A DNA stretch of 64,000 bases. It comes from Phoenix dactylifera. Taxonomy: Eukaryota; Streptophyta; Magnoliopsida; Arecales; Arecaceae. Each line of letters starts with the position of its first letter. Position 1 is the stretch's first letter. Shown here in pieces: positions 26,101 to 36,750 of the stretch. The notes beneath the pieces were generated by a model. That model made no database searches and was not told the origin of the DNA. It was given only the letters and a program-made list of their open reading frames with translations. The stretch covers positions 811,501 through 875,500 of the forward strand of contig NW_024067676.1 in assembly GCF_009389715.1 (NCBI RefSeq). The letters are read 5' to 3'. The position numbers were made by a program, and so were the translations under genes.

Positions 26101-29100
26101 ATCGGAGTCCATTTTTGGACTTAGAGTTCATCATATGAGCTGCTTCACTATTTCAATGTCATGGTTTATTTATTTATTTAATTTTTTTTGATTGATTTGC
26201 TTCCATCTCAAACTTGTTGGTTCTTTTTAATTTTATCGTAATTGAGGTATTCAATCTTTAACATGTTTTCTAAATGCTTATGCTCCATATTTAGTAGTAA
26301 GCAAGCTCTAACAGCAACTTGATATTGCTAAAAGTTCTACATAGTGACTTTTCCTTTTAATTCTATTAATTTCAAATATTTATAATTCTTGGAATTAATA
26401 ATTTGTATACATGTTGACTCTACAACATGATTGCATATCTTCATAGGAGGACTTTGAAAAGCGAACTCAATCTATAGTTGCAAAAACACGCCTGAAATCT
26501 GAAGTGCGCTTCAAAGCTGAGATTGTATCACCTAATGAATGGCAAAGGTTAAGTTCCTTTCACTTGTTTACCAATTTCTTAAAGATATATTACATTTTTG
26601 CTGGATAAGAGTTAAGTTTATAACTAACATCACTATATTTAGAATAGTTGTCTGTGCCTTTGACTTAGAGTTATGGAAGTTTCCATGTTATGATGTACCT
26701 AAATTTGTTGATTCAAAGTAGAAGATTAAGGGATACATGACTATCATCCTAATTCATTAGTTCATGCCTTCATGGGCTATCCAATCCTGGATTAAAGGGT
26801 ATGCCAAAACGACTTCTGCATTAAAGTTTGTCAATTGATACTTTTTATTGAACATTCTTTGCCGGGCTTCACAAAGAAAATAAAGGTAGAATGTTTTAGA
26901 TAGACTCATATGCCTACAATTCTCAGTAGTTTATTTTTGTAAATTTAATTTTATTTTGGTTCTTCAGGTGGATACGTGATCAACAAAAATCAGAGGGTGT
27001 TACTCCTGGTGATGATGTTTACATAATTCTACGTCTAGATGGCCGTGTTCGAAGATCAGGAAAGGTAAGTTCATGCACTAAAATTCCCTTGGTAAGTATG
27101 TTCTTACATTCTCATATATTCATGTGCAAACTATGTTTACATCATGCGTAAAATACTTTAGAATATCCAAGTCAGTGTGTTGGAGTTGTTCTAGTTATGG
27201 TTGTAGACTAATTCATCCTTCTTCAAATCATAGAAGCTGGGCTTTAGGTTTAGAAATGTCACACATTATGTTTAATCTTAGTCCAAAGAGGCACGAGGAA
27301 CGGAAGTGGAAGGGGGAATGGATTTTTTGTTCAGGAACATGTCTGAAACCATTATGTAGCAGTTCCTCTTTTGAAGCTTATAAAATCTCTGACCATTGAT
27401 TTTGACATATATTGTGTTTTTCTCTCTCTCAAAAAAAAAAAAGGCTCTATGTTCAGAAATTAAGCATGGTGGATAATTTCTTGGTGAGCAACTAATGGAA
27501 TGCTCCAGTAGAATGGTAAAAATCAACACATACAGTTGCTATTTACTTGTAGAAAACATTTGTTACATAGCTCATCATGGGCTGGGCCTCAGGCCTAAAC
27601 AATATTTATTTACAGTCAAGCTTCAGGCCGGGCCCATTCAAATTTGGCATTACCTGTGCCCAAGCCTGGCCCATTAACAAGAGGCGTTCTGGTGAATGTT
27701 TAAAGGATGACATGATGATATATTAAGATCTTTCAGAAAATGGATAAAAGAACAATGATAAGTTTTAGAAATAGTTGTGCGGAACAATTTATTTTCTAGT
27801 CATGATGAGATTCTACTAAAGACATCCTAAAGCCTTCATCTCTGTACACTTGCCATAAGGACCTGACATCAATGCTTAAGAGGAAATGTTGCATTCTATG
27901 TTATCTGTAAATAATTATATTACATATTGAGATGAAAAAATTGTCGGAATTGCTAGATATAAGGAATAAGGCAAGGTTAAGAAAGATTAAAATTCATACA
28001 AAGAGGTGGAAACTAGAGAAGTAATAAATGAAATGTAAGTAAAAATGAGGCCTTGGTAAACCTTGAGGTTCAAGAAATAATTTGCTAGTCATATGAAAAT
28101 CTCGGGATCAACCACAACAGAAGAGTTGACAATAGAAAGACATTTCTTTGAACTGCATGCCTTTGAAACTTGAAGGGTGTTTTTTTTGAGATAAATGTAA
28201 TATGGATTGATATATTAGAGAATATATTGGGATCAAATGCATGAAGATAAGCATCACTGATGGGATAATGTTAAGGCTGATGTGTGATAAAATTAGAGTA
28301 TGAGTCGATAGAAAGTAACTTACATGAACTGGAGTTGCCAAAGTTTCAGGAATTTGCAACTTTTATTTTTTCTATGGATGAAAGTTTATTCAATTGGACC
28401 AATTGTAACCTAGACAGTTGGACTTTTCATAATCCATATATAAATACTTAAGGTAACTTTATTTGTTGTTTGGTGGCCATATGCCAAATACTTTTCATTT
28501 ATTTGAAAATTCATGTAGGGGTTACTTTACTTTTATCAATATTACATATTAAATGTTATATTATTAATTATATATCAAGGAAATGAGACATAAATGCGTA
28601 GCTAAAGAAATAAAACAGAGCAAAGCTCCATTCGTTCTTAGCTCGGTATAGGATGGCTTTTAGCATTCCCCTGTAAGAGTGGGTCAAAAACTTATTCACC
28701 GGTAATGAAGGTATTATCATTTTATGACTTTATCATTTTCTCTATCATTGGCCTTTCATCTTACCTGGCAATGATGTTGCGGTATTATCAAATTCCTTTC
28801 ATTTCCATTTCTGGTGCTAAGTGACCTGGTTCTATATTTGATGCCTAAAAACCTTGGGCATACTAATGCACTAACACACCAGCAATTAGAAAACTGATAA
28901 GTGCTTGTCTTAAGTTGATGTTGCTGAACTGAGAACTTCCAATTGACTGAAAGAGATTGCATGCTTCCTACTATGAAACAACTTGGAACATTGAATGGAT
29001 TATTCCTGGATGATGGATTTATTTAATTATAGAAACACAATGTTTAACATTTTCTTTGGCAAATGCCAGACAGTCCAAACCTCATGCTTTGAATATAGTC

Positions 29101-29218
29101 AAGTACTTCCAAACCAATTTCATATACTATTGTCTTTCTGCAGGGCATGCCTGATTGGCAACAGATTGTCAAGGAGCTGCCCCCACTGGAAGATCTGCTC
29201 AGCAAACTAGAAAGATGA
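17107..29218 (+). CDS. LPA1: LPA1: low PSII accumulation 1, TPR membrane protein, 9 exons
   Basis: LPA1 (Rep27 in algae) is a thylakoid-membrane chaperone that binds D1 and is needed for photosystem II assembly. Exons: 17107-17319, 19536-19639, 23545-23680, 23830-24061, 24958-25115, 25302-25490, 26447-26547, 26968-27064, 29144-29218. They join in phase to 434 residues, near the family's usual length. Residues 1 to about 45 are rich in Ser, Ala and Arg (plastid transit peptide). A TPR region covers about 55-145, with SCVNLGLSLFSKGRVKDALM, ALYNKACCHAYRGEGRKAAE and FRALPEFKELQEE. Two membrane segments lie at about 183-201 and 223-239. The C-terminal domain contains SRDETLSRLPVRLSTNRIVE, LLKRGVLLIPVIWGD, DDVYIILRLDGRVRRSGKG and MPDWQQIVKELPP, all LPA1 signatures. 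Exon 5 is taken to start at GGC after CTCTGTAG, giving NIGGIIVLVALFIWDN. Intron 2 (3.9 kb) holds a GC-rich hAT-like element; intron 4 holds a C25 run. I recognised nothing in intron 1 (2.2 kb). Confidence 0.95.
20129..20166. repeat. (AC)n with A-run in LPA1 intron 2
   Basis: ACACAC dinucleotides run into eight or so A residues. A simple repeat, with no sign that it closes a retroposon. Confidence 0.8.
20736..21516. mobile_element. GC-rich hAT-like element with internal hairpins, LPA1 intron 2
   Basis: The ends read CAAGGTTCGCCGGACCG and, on the opposite strand, CAAGGCATGCTGAACCGG. Both are followed by ACCGGT/GTACC-rich subterminal sequence in opposite orientations. The flanks are GTGTTAAC (20728-20735) and GTGTCAAC (21517-21524), an 8-bp target duplication with one difference, which points to hAT. 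The centre is extremely GC-rich. It has about four GGGGAACCGCGCG/GGGGAATCGCGCG units at 20974-21090, a 13-bp perfect hairpin at 20931-20959 and a 17-bp perfect hairpin at 21157-21197. The module with an A-run, GCGCACGGA-GCGT and ATGCCACAGAGTGG occurs twice, about 260 bp apart. Open frames here are by-products of GC content. No transposase is present. Confidence 0.75.
24629..24684. repeat. C25 homopolymer followed by (AAAT)n, LPA1 intron 4
   Basis: Twenty-five consecutive C, then AA, seven C and about six AAAT units. It lies between LPA1 exons 4 and 5 without touching splice sites. The complementary strand is G25, able to form G-quadruplexes. Confidence 0.9.
27575..27685. mobile_element. Possible small MITE-like fragment in LPA1 intron 8
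   Basis: GGGCTGGGCCTCAGGCCTAAA near the left and GCCCAAGCCTGGCCCATTAA near the right are rich in GGCCC blocks in opposite orientation. This is like the ends of plant MITEs that carry GGGCCGGGCC-type subterminal repeats. I found no clear target duplication, so borders and class are uncertain. Confidence 0.3.
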
Positions 29219-29921
29219 ATTATATACACAATTGAGGAACCACACATGTTGGAAACATACATTCCCGGTACCATGCCTTGCCAGTGAATACTCATCTGCC
29301 ATCTCTCATCAGAAGCTCCTCATTTTGTGACATATTTAATCATCATTCTTGTATTCAACTTCTTGAGCAGTCATATCATAATGACAATTCAACCCAAATT
29401 TTTAGATTTTCATATGATCCTAGTCTCAGATAGCTTTAGTTCTTTTAAGTTATGGATAGATTTAGATCTGTACAATCAAATAGATGAGATAAATGGATTG
29501 AGAGATAACTGCTATGCAGTTTTACTGATCGGAAATTGAAAACATCCTAGTGGTGTGTAAGCAGTACTTTATTTTGTTTTCTTTTTCAATGGGAGAAAAA
29601 GTTAATGGAGCAGGCAATTAAGATGAGTGGCGTCTGTTCATGTTCCAGGCTTTGTAATATCAGCAGGTATGGTAGATTAGGTTATGATGATTTTTTGTAC
29701 TCTTCAATGCAGGGAGTAAAAAGTTCTAAAGAACTTCCTTTTGAGGCCCAAATTGTTCCTTAGTCTATTCTTCCTCTCATTTATTTTGGTATTTACACTG
29801 CACCTTGTTGTTCCCTCCATTGAATTTATTCTCAATCTTATCTCCACTTTTGGCTCTCAAGTGCCTCTTCTTAGGTTGCAATGCAAACTGATTTCCTTTG
29901 ACAGATCAATTGAATTGATTT

Positions 29922-29982
29922 CCCCCCCCCCCCCCCCCCCCCCCCCCCCGCGCCGCGGCCAACACACACACACAAAAAAAAA
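29922..29982. repeat. C28 homopolymer, GCGCCGCGGCC, (AC)n and A10 in series
   Basis: Twenty-eight C residues run directly into GCGCCGCGGCCAA, then an ACACAC run and ten A residues. The abrupt compound suggests either stacked simple-repeat slippage or a site that is hard to sequence. It lies about 700 bp past the LPA1 stop. Confidence 0.9.
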
Positions 29983-32865
29983 AGTGGTTGACTTTCATAT
30001 ATTGTGTAAATAAAGAAGATAAAAATTAGGAGAGAAGGTAGATAATTTAGACTATATAATGATTCTTTGATTTCTTTTGTCAGAAACTTCATGTATCTGA
30101 GAAGTATGATACAAGCAAGTTATTAATGGTTTAGGTTGAAGACTAGGACATAGTAAACTAGGAGCTAGTACAACAACTGGAAGATTTCAAACATGTTAGC
30201 TGTATGTTTCTTAACTCGTGATGCAAGGTAGTAGGTGGCTAATAATCATTGAATCTGGCTTCTTGTTTGAGGCTTCTGTAATGTTTGGAAAAAAATATTC
30301 CTGTGATTCTTATTACGATCCGACAATTCTTCAAGGGTTGGATGACTTTTATTTGGTGTACTTATTTTATGAGGAAGACAAAAACAAACTTCTGGAACTT
30401 GGAGGGCTGATTTATTCAACAACTTCAATGGTTTTTAATGGGGAAACCTAGACAAATTATGTATTTAATATGAATATACATATGCCCAATTGACCAAGTT
30501 GGCATAATTTCAGTACTCATCTCATGATTTGTTGTGATCAATGCTGTCGGTCGATGACTTTGGGAAAAAAATGCTTTTGTTGAATGATGCTTTTTCTTGG
30601 TGAGATTTTGCAAACCAAATATGGTGTCATGACTACATTTTTATGTGGGATTTTACAGAAGAAATCCACCTACTATCAAAAATTTGGACAACCAAGCTGC
30701 ATTTTTTTTTCCACCTGTTTTCAGAAACAGGCAATTCTAAATTGATCTGAATCTTTCAACTATTTCAGCATTATCAATCATCTTAATTGCATCGGTATCA
30801 GCCTCATTTCCATTCTGGTTTGTGTAATGCTGTAGTCCGATTTTTCTTGTGTAACTTTGTGAGTTGTACATCACTCATTTTTTGTTGTTATGCAAATTTT
30901 TCTTGTTAAGTTTGTTTTTGCTTTGAAAGCTTAGGCCTCAAATCTACCCTCCAGATTCGACAGTTCAATCTCATGTTATGGTCATCAGGAAAGCACCAAT
31001 CAATTATTTACATGGATGCGAAAATTGTTAAACATCATGGACATTTTAGCAAGAACTAATATATAGTTGCTATAAGTTGAGGATTAAATATATGATGGAA
31101 CTCAAAAGGGACAGGGAGCCATGATAATGTGGTAATTTCGTTGGCAGATGATTTTCTCAATGATTTAATTTAAGCTCGCAATTGCACATAAGAAGACCAC
31201 CAAAAATTGTGTCAATTTTGTTATTACACTTCGCCATCCACCCGGCCGGTAGATTAAAAGCACCAAGGCTTATCTAGGCCAAATCCTTTCACTAAGATAT
31301 GGTTGTCGATCTCTCTTTCTTTGTGATATCACTGATACAACATTTACCAACCCAAACTTTAAATCATTGGGAACAAGATGTTTAGTAGCTAGAGACATTA
31401 GCTATAGAATCTTTTAATGCTATCTTTTCTTCTTAATGTGGACGCTGCAACTTAAAGTAGGTTTTGAAAGGGTCATCTTCCTCTCTTTGAATAAGAAAGT
31501 ATGCAACTTTTTAGAGGAAAGGAAGTCAATGTATATGTCCTCCCATGAGGGGTGGTTGTTGTTGGATTTGGATTATTTATTTGGTCTAAGAGTTGGTGAG
31601 CTACATGACAAAGGTGCAAGTCAGCCGAAAATGGCAGCTTATGGGAGAATAAGAGTGGACGAAAGATTGTTCCTTGGGTTTGATTACATTGGGTATTTGC
31701 CCTGGGGTTGGAGAGAGTTAATATACTTTTAAAAAAAAACTGAAAGAGAAAAAAAAAATTATTATGGTAAATTGGATAAATTAAACCAAACGAATATAAA
31801 TATATCTATAAGAATCGACAAACAAAATATTTAACAATTGATCTGAAAAATTTGTAACATTATCTTTGTGTGATCCTTCAAAAGGATGCGACGTTCTCTT
31901 CGTGTCATTATGTGGCATTGAACTTTTCTATTAAATTTGTGGTGGTTTTAAGACAGAAGAATTCTCAGCAGCTCAATTTTTTAGAAAATTGTTAAATCTT
32001 AAGTTTGATAAGTGTAGCCAGGAATGGGAAAAAGAAGCATACACTCTCTTTCAGAAATAGGGATGTGACCACTGGGAGTATGGTTTTATTCAAAATCAAC
32101 CAGTTTGTTGATAGAAAATTACAGGTCCAATAAAAAGTTTAAAAATTCTACTTTGTTTACACAGGTTTTGGTAGGATAGGTAGGGAAGTAGAATTGTAAA
32201 CAGAACTGGTAGAGTCAAATACAATAAGATCTAAATCCAAACCTATTACTTGATTGCGTTTGATGTTGTGATCTTTTGCAAAATTCTGGTTTATGGTTTT
32301 AATTAAATTGACATCTGCAATATATATATATATATATATGTATGTATAGAATTTTTTATTACATACATAAGTACAGAGAGACATATAAAAAAATGTTTTG
32401 AATAAACTATCAAGTTAGCAGGTTAAGTTTATTTTATCTCATCTGAGCTTGAAAGACACTAATGTCCGGGTCCTTTAGTATGATTAGATGCCATTTACAA
32501 CCCCAAAGGCAAGATCTAAAGGCCTGCTTTTAATAACCATTCCTGTACTTTTTTGTCCCCTTTTCCTAAGAAAATCATTCAGTCTTGTTCTTTGGCATAT
32601 GTTTGTGTTTTAGTTGTCACAAGTTCCATTTGAAGAGACTGTCGACAGAAACTGTATTACGGTATAAAAGAATGGATATTAAAAGTCACCAAAAAAAAAT
32701 GAAGATTGATGGTAATAATTATGATGCTTTGTACATGATGAACTCGAGTTGCTAAAGCCATATATAGTTTTGATTACGATGCGTGAAAATTGGTAGATTA
32801 TTAATTTCTTTTGCATCATTAAGTTTGCTAAATTTTGCAGATAATGTGATCCGACAGCAATGAGG

Positions 32866-33018
32866 CGGCAATTTGCTCTACCCTATCAGATATCCGACCC
32901 AATCTGATTCTAATAAATCAGATTTTACCTGATCCTAATAAAGTAAGTTTTATCCGAACCATAATGGATCCAGGATGGATGGATATGCATAATGGTAAAA
33001 AAATTTCTGAATTTGATC

Positions 33019-33081
<63 letters not shown>

Positions 33082-33259
33082 CTCTTCATAAATCTCTCTC
33101 TTAAAAAAAATGATATATATAAAAAAATAATTTTTGTAATTTTATTTGACTTGATCCATCTAACCCACTTCGTTTAACTCTATTTATTCTATCTCGTTCC
33201 GTGACAAGTATGAGCGAGTATAAATAGTGGCTTATTGGATCCATTGCCATCTCTATATA
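32866..33259. mobile_element. Degenerate hAT-like element containing (TA)n
   Basis: The right end reads GGATCCATTGCCATCTCTA; its complement TAGAGATGGCAATGGATCC is a typical plant hAT terminus. The left end (GAGGCGGCAATTTGCTCTA) is a poor match. Internal GATATCCGACCC, CTGATCCTAATAA and ACTTGATCCATCTAACCC are the kind of degenerate GGATC/GGGTC motifs these elements carry. A (TA)n run at 33025-33080 interrupts it. No target duplication is clear. Confidence 0.35.
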
Positions 33260-33594
33260 AATTTTTTATAATAATAATAATATTTTTGAACTCGAAACAA
33301 AGTGAAAGTCTTGGGCTTTGTCTCCCTATCAATTTAACACCATTTGAATGATTCTTTTGTTGACTTTTCATCTTTTCATCATGTTATCTTAATCACAAAG
33401 AGTAGGCTCTCCTTTTTGTGGAAAACTATTTTTTTATAAAAAATAGTAGAGCTACTAGGCTGTTTTTTTTTTTTTGGGGGTAACCGGCAGGTAGAATTAC
33501 TACATCAGCAGCCCACCTACTGCTCCATTCACTGATTCACCAAACTATCCGAGGCCATAGCCTTCAGGAAGTGTGTTCATGTGCAATAAAAATT

Positions 33595-33774
33595 AGATTG
33601 CCACCAATCTCATTCTTTTTCTTCTCTCTCTACAGCCAAGATGGCATGGCCAATCATATTTTACATGTGTTTTTCTAATGCTATGATTGTATTTTTCTGT
33701 AGGGCCTAGTCTGCATTTTGTACTGTGATTGCTCGAGGCGTACTCAGTAACGAGACGCCGGTTTACCAAAAAAA
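33595..33774 (+). mobile_element. Probable LINE 3' end with poly-A
   Basis: The stretch ends GACGCCGGTTTACCAAAAAAAAA. The LINE remnant at 40985-41317 closes with CCGATTTACCCAAAAAAAA, so a shared 3' terminus is likely. No coding part remains. An inverted partner of this terminus (poly-T then GGGGGTAACCGGC) lies at 33462-33489, so a second, minus-strand tail may abut it. Confidence 0.4.
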
Positions 33775-35022
33775 AACATAGCTTGCTGATATGATCAAGT
33801 CTTTGTTGGTTCATTAGATGCCTGTAGATAGCTCTGAATTAAGACAATGAGACCACCCTAGCTAAATGAAATAAATAGGATTGCGGGGACTTCAAAGGGT
33901 GCCAAATCTAGACGAAATACATTTTTTTTCCCTTCAAAGTGTACTCTTTTAGGCTGTCTGTCGAAATGGAATAAGTTAATCCCGAGTAACTAGATTAACT
34001 TACTCTTTACTTTGTAATCAGTTACATTGTCTTCCATGATACAGTAATTTATTCACGTATGATGTGGAATAAATGAGTTTAGAAGGTAAAAAGTTATGTG
34101 CCAACTTTTTTAAAATATCCATTTTAATGAGTCTTTGGTTGAAAGGAATATAAATAATTTTTCTCCATCTTGCTCTTAATTATGATACTATAGAAAATAT
34201 TTTTAGATTGAACTAGTGACATGACCACACATCTAAACATTGTTTAAACTTTGTCATGATTCTATCCCTACAAAGATATTAAGAGCAGGTCTAATTTATC
34301 TCCTTGATGCTAAAGGACCCCATGATTCTTGATGAGTTTTGATAAAGTATGTTAATTCTAATTTATATTACATCAAAAAATATGCCAACTAGAATAGTTG
34401 GTAAAATTATTGGGTTTGGTTATAAGTGATCTTAATTCAGCTTTTGCCTCTATTTCTAGTTTTCCAAAATATAAGAAGAAAAGAAAAACCACCTTAGCTG
34501 CTCTTGGTGGCTTTTGCTTCACATGGTTACGCTAATCAAACAATCACATTGCCTGAATGCTATATATACTAAAAGATCTATTCGTGGGGTTGGTATTGGA
34601 TATCTAAGCACATCCACTAGCAAGATCCAATGATTTATATTATAGATGATTTCGAGTATTCGAAAAATTAAAAATAAGAGAAATGAAATCGCTACACTTA
34701 TTCCATCTTCGATGTCCTCTTCAACCCTTTTTTTTTTTATTTTTTTGGCAAGACCCATCTTTAAGTTTATGTTTTCTCCTAGGATACGAAGATTTTTTAA
34801 GTAATTATTTTCCCACTCGCATGAAAACTATTTTTAAGTGATTGTTCAAACATTAGTTTTCATTGAAATTTAGGCCATTGATCCATGCTCTCATTAACCT
34901 TTTGGTTGAATTTCTTATGCTAGTTTGGATCCCTACTACCACTAATTTTCATAGAAGTGTATCCCATTTGAAGAAGTCATAGAAGGCAAATTCATTCGTC
35001 ACATCTAGATTTACTAACAATT

Positions 35023-35117
<95 letters not shown>
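35023..35117. repeat. (TC)n(TA)n compound microsatellite
   Basis: About 23 TC units followed by about 22 TA units with a single G interruption. Its antisense frame encodes a meaningless Ile-Tyr / Arg-Glu repeat. Confidence 0.95.
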
Positions 35118-35119
<2 letters not shown>

Positions 35120-35414
35120 GTTTGATCTGCAAACTATCTTGTAACGTACCCACTAAATTCTTGTCCTTTTTGTTAGCAACAATTCCTATAATCCTTGTAT
35201 CCCTCGCCACACATCCATAACATATCGCAAATATAAAACACTATTTTAGGCTATCATGCATGCGAAAAAAGAGTTAAGCTAGCACAACAACAATCATCCC
35301 CATGAAGGTATTATAATCTTTAAAACCCAAATTTAATTAATGATAAATATGTTGCTTGGTTAATTTCATTGGAATATACCTCATGCATGCAACAGTAAAA
35401 TTATTACCACTAGC

Positions 35415-35702
35415 CAGCTCGATTATATTGGAGGGTGATTCGGCCATCGTAATCAACTGAATCCAGAGGATCCGAGTGGCGGTGGAGGAGGTACTCTTGC
35501 TTCAGAATATTTTGGCTATGGTGAGTGATGATGTGCCCTTTCAAACCAGGCATATATTTAAAGAGGCTAACGAGATCGCAGACTGGGTGGAAAGGAGGAG
35601 TTATATAGAGCACTCCGAGATTTGTTGTTTTCTAGTATTATTGAATGTATCCGTACTTGAATTGTATAAAATATAGTGCCCAAAAATAAAATAAAAAAAA
35701 AT
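35415..35702 (+). mobile_element. Truncated LINE, C-terminal RNase H remnant
   Basis: Translation gives LEGDSAIVIN, then VEEVLLLQNILAMVSDD, then FKEANEIADWVERR. These match the last helices of the RNase H domain in plant L1-type LINEs (LEGDS..., FREANxxAD). The coding part ends in an A/T-rich tail with AAAATAAAATAAAAAAAAA near 35682-35700. It is the second such tail in the window. Confidence 0.7.
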
Positions 35703-35759
35703 ATTACCACCATTTCCAAAAAAAAAAAAGAATGCAAGTAAAAAAGCATGATAAGCTAA

Positions 35760-35895
35760 ACCGAGCTTGGTTCAGCGGTAGCATTCTCTTGCTCACTTGC
35801 ATGTGGTCAACCCGGGTTATGTACCTGCATGGAGCTCGGGCTTTAAAATCCCCATAAATAACGCTTGCAGTACTTAAAAACAAAAGAAAATAACA
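35760..35895 (+). mobile_element. tRNA-derived SINE
   Basis: GAGCTTGGTTCAGCGGTAGC carries a good RNA polymerase III A box (TGGTTCAGCGG), and about 35 bp further GTGGTCAACCCGGGTT sits where a B box belongs. The unit then runs through a tRNA-unrelated body (CTGCATGGAGCTCGGGC) into an A-rich tail. The cloverleaf arms do not pair well enough for a true tRNA gene. I could not define a target duplication. Confidence 0.6.
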
Positions 35896-36316
35896 TAGAG
35901 GTAACGGTCCCAGAAATTAGTACAATTAAACGGTGCACAAACACAGAGAAAAACAATAAAAAAAGAAGGCAGCAGTGAAAAAAAAAGGCTTCAGACCTGG
36001 TCTCTCTTTCGCTCTCTCACACGCCAATCCAATGAGCTCCGTTCCCCGACACCTACCGTCCAAGTCAAGTGGCATCTCTTGTAATTCTCCCACAACGCCG
36101 GGCCCAATTAATTCCACTCCCTTCCCTTATCATGCTCCCTCTCCTCCCCCCCACCCCCATTCCCCTCTCGCTCTCTTTGCCCAGAGCTCGGACAAGGAGA
36201 GAGATACCACGACGAAATAAAAGCCTTCTCTTTTCTTCTTCCAAGAGAAGAGAGAGGCAGAGGGAGGGAGAGGAATTAAAGCAAACACATCATCGGCATT
36301 TGGCGCCGACCACTCC

Positions 36317-36679
36317 ATGGCGAAACTAGCGGGACTTCCTTTCCTTCTTCTGTCCCTCCTTGTCGCCGCTGCCGCCACCGCTGCCGCCGCCTACTCCAGC
36401 GGCGGAGCAGGGGAAGGCGCCGTGCCGCTGAACTGGATCCCGGGGATGTCGACGTGCCAGGGGACCATAGAGGAGTGCCTCGCCGGGGAGGAGTTCGATC
36501 TGAGCTCTGAGGTGGCCCGCCGCATCCTGGCGACCTCCGACTACATCTCCTACAACTCCCTCAAGCGCGACAACACCCCCTGCTCCCGCCGTGGCGCCTC
36601 CTACTACAACTGCCGCCCCGGCGCCCAGGCTAACCCCTACTCCCGCGGCTGCTCCGCCATCACCAAATGCCGGAGTTAG
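36317..36679 (+). CDS. RALF: RALF (rapid alkalinization factor) preproprotein
   Basis: A single-exon gene for a 120-residue secreted peptide hormone. RALFs bind FERONIA-type receptor kinases and LRX/LLG proteins, raise apoplastic pH and restrain cell growth. Residues 1 to about 25 are a hydrophobic signal peptide. The propeptide contains two Cys (47, 54) and ends with the subtilase site RRIL (68-71). The mature peptide from Ala72 has the receptor-activating YISY (76-79), SLKRDNTPCSRRGASYYNC, NPYSRGC and the C-terminal KCRS. Its four Cys (89, 99, 112, 118) are placed for the two standard disulfides. All hallmark residues are present, so this is a canonical RALF1/RALF33-like member. The start is the only Met before the signal peptide. 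The leader and 3' UTR are GA/TC-rich. Confidence 0.97.
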   Translation: MAKLAGLPFLLLSLLVAAAATAAAAYSSGGAGEGAVPLNWIPGMSTCQGTIEECLAGEEFDLSSEVARRILATSDYISYNSLKRDNTPCSRRGASYYNCRPGAQANPYSRGCSAITKCRS

Positions 36680-36750
36680 CTCTCTCTCTCTCTCTGTGTG
36701 TGTGCGTGTGTGGCTCTCTCTCTCTCTCTCTCTGTATGTGTGTGTGTCTC
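36680..36750. repeat. (TC)n(TG)n microsatellite in RALF 3' UTR
   Basis: TC and TG runs alternate directly after the RALF stop codon, so the repeat is transcribed with the message. Length variation would alter the 3' UTR only. Confidence 0.9.

Larger units (their letters stand above)
29219..36316. other. Intergenic region between LPA1 and RALF, no gene seen
   Basis: About 7 kb, mainly AT-rich. It holds the LPA1 3' end, a C28 run (29922), a degenerate hAT-like element (32866-33259), LINE 3' ends (33595-33774 and 35415-35702), a TC/TA microsatellite (35023-35117) and a tRNA-derived SINE (35760-35895). Open frames such as the one at 31436-31732 resemble no family I know and are probably chance. 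After about 36190 the sequence becomes the purine-rich RALF leader. Confidence 0.6.

Noticed and set aside
31436-31732. 98-codon plus-strand open frame
   Set aside because: No family resemblance, no splice or promoter context, and similar frames occur by chance in this intergenic DNA.
33462-33489. Poly-T followed by GGGGGTAACCGGC as an inverted LINE tail
   Set aside because: It may be a minus-strand copy of the tail at 33755-33774, but it is too short to separate from chance, so it is only mentioned with that entry.
35764-35835. Possible tRNA gene
   Set aside because: The A-box part is good, but acceptor, D and T arms do not pair properly and an A-rich tail follows, so a SINE fits better.
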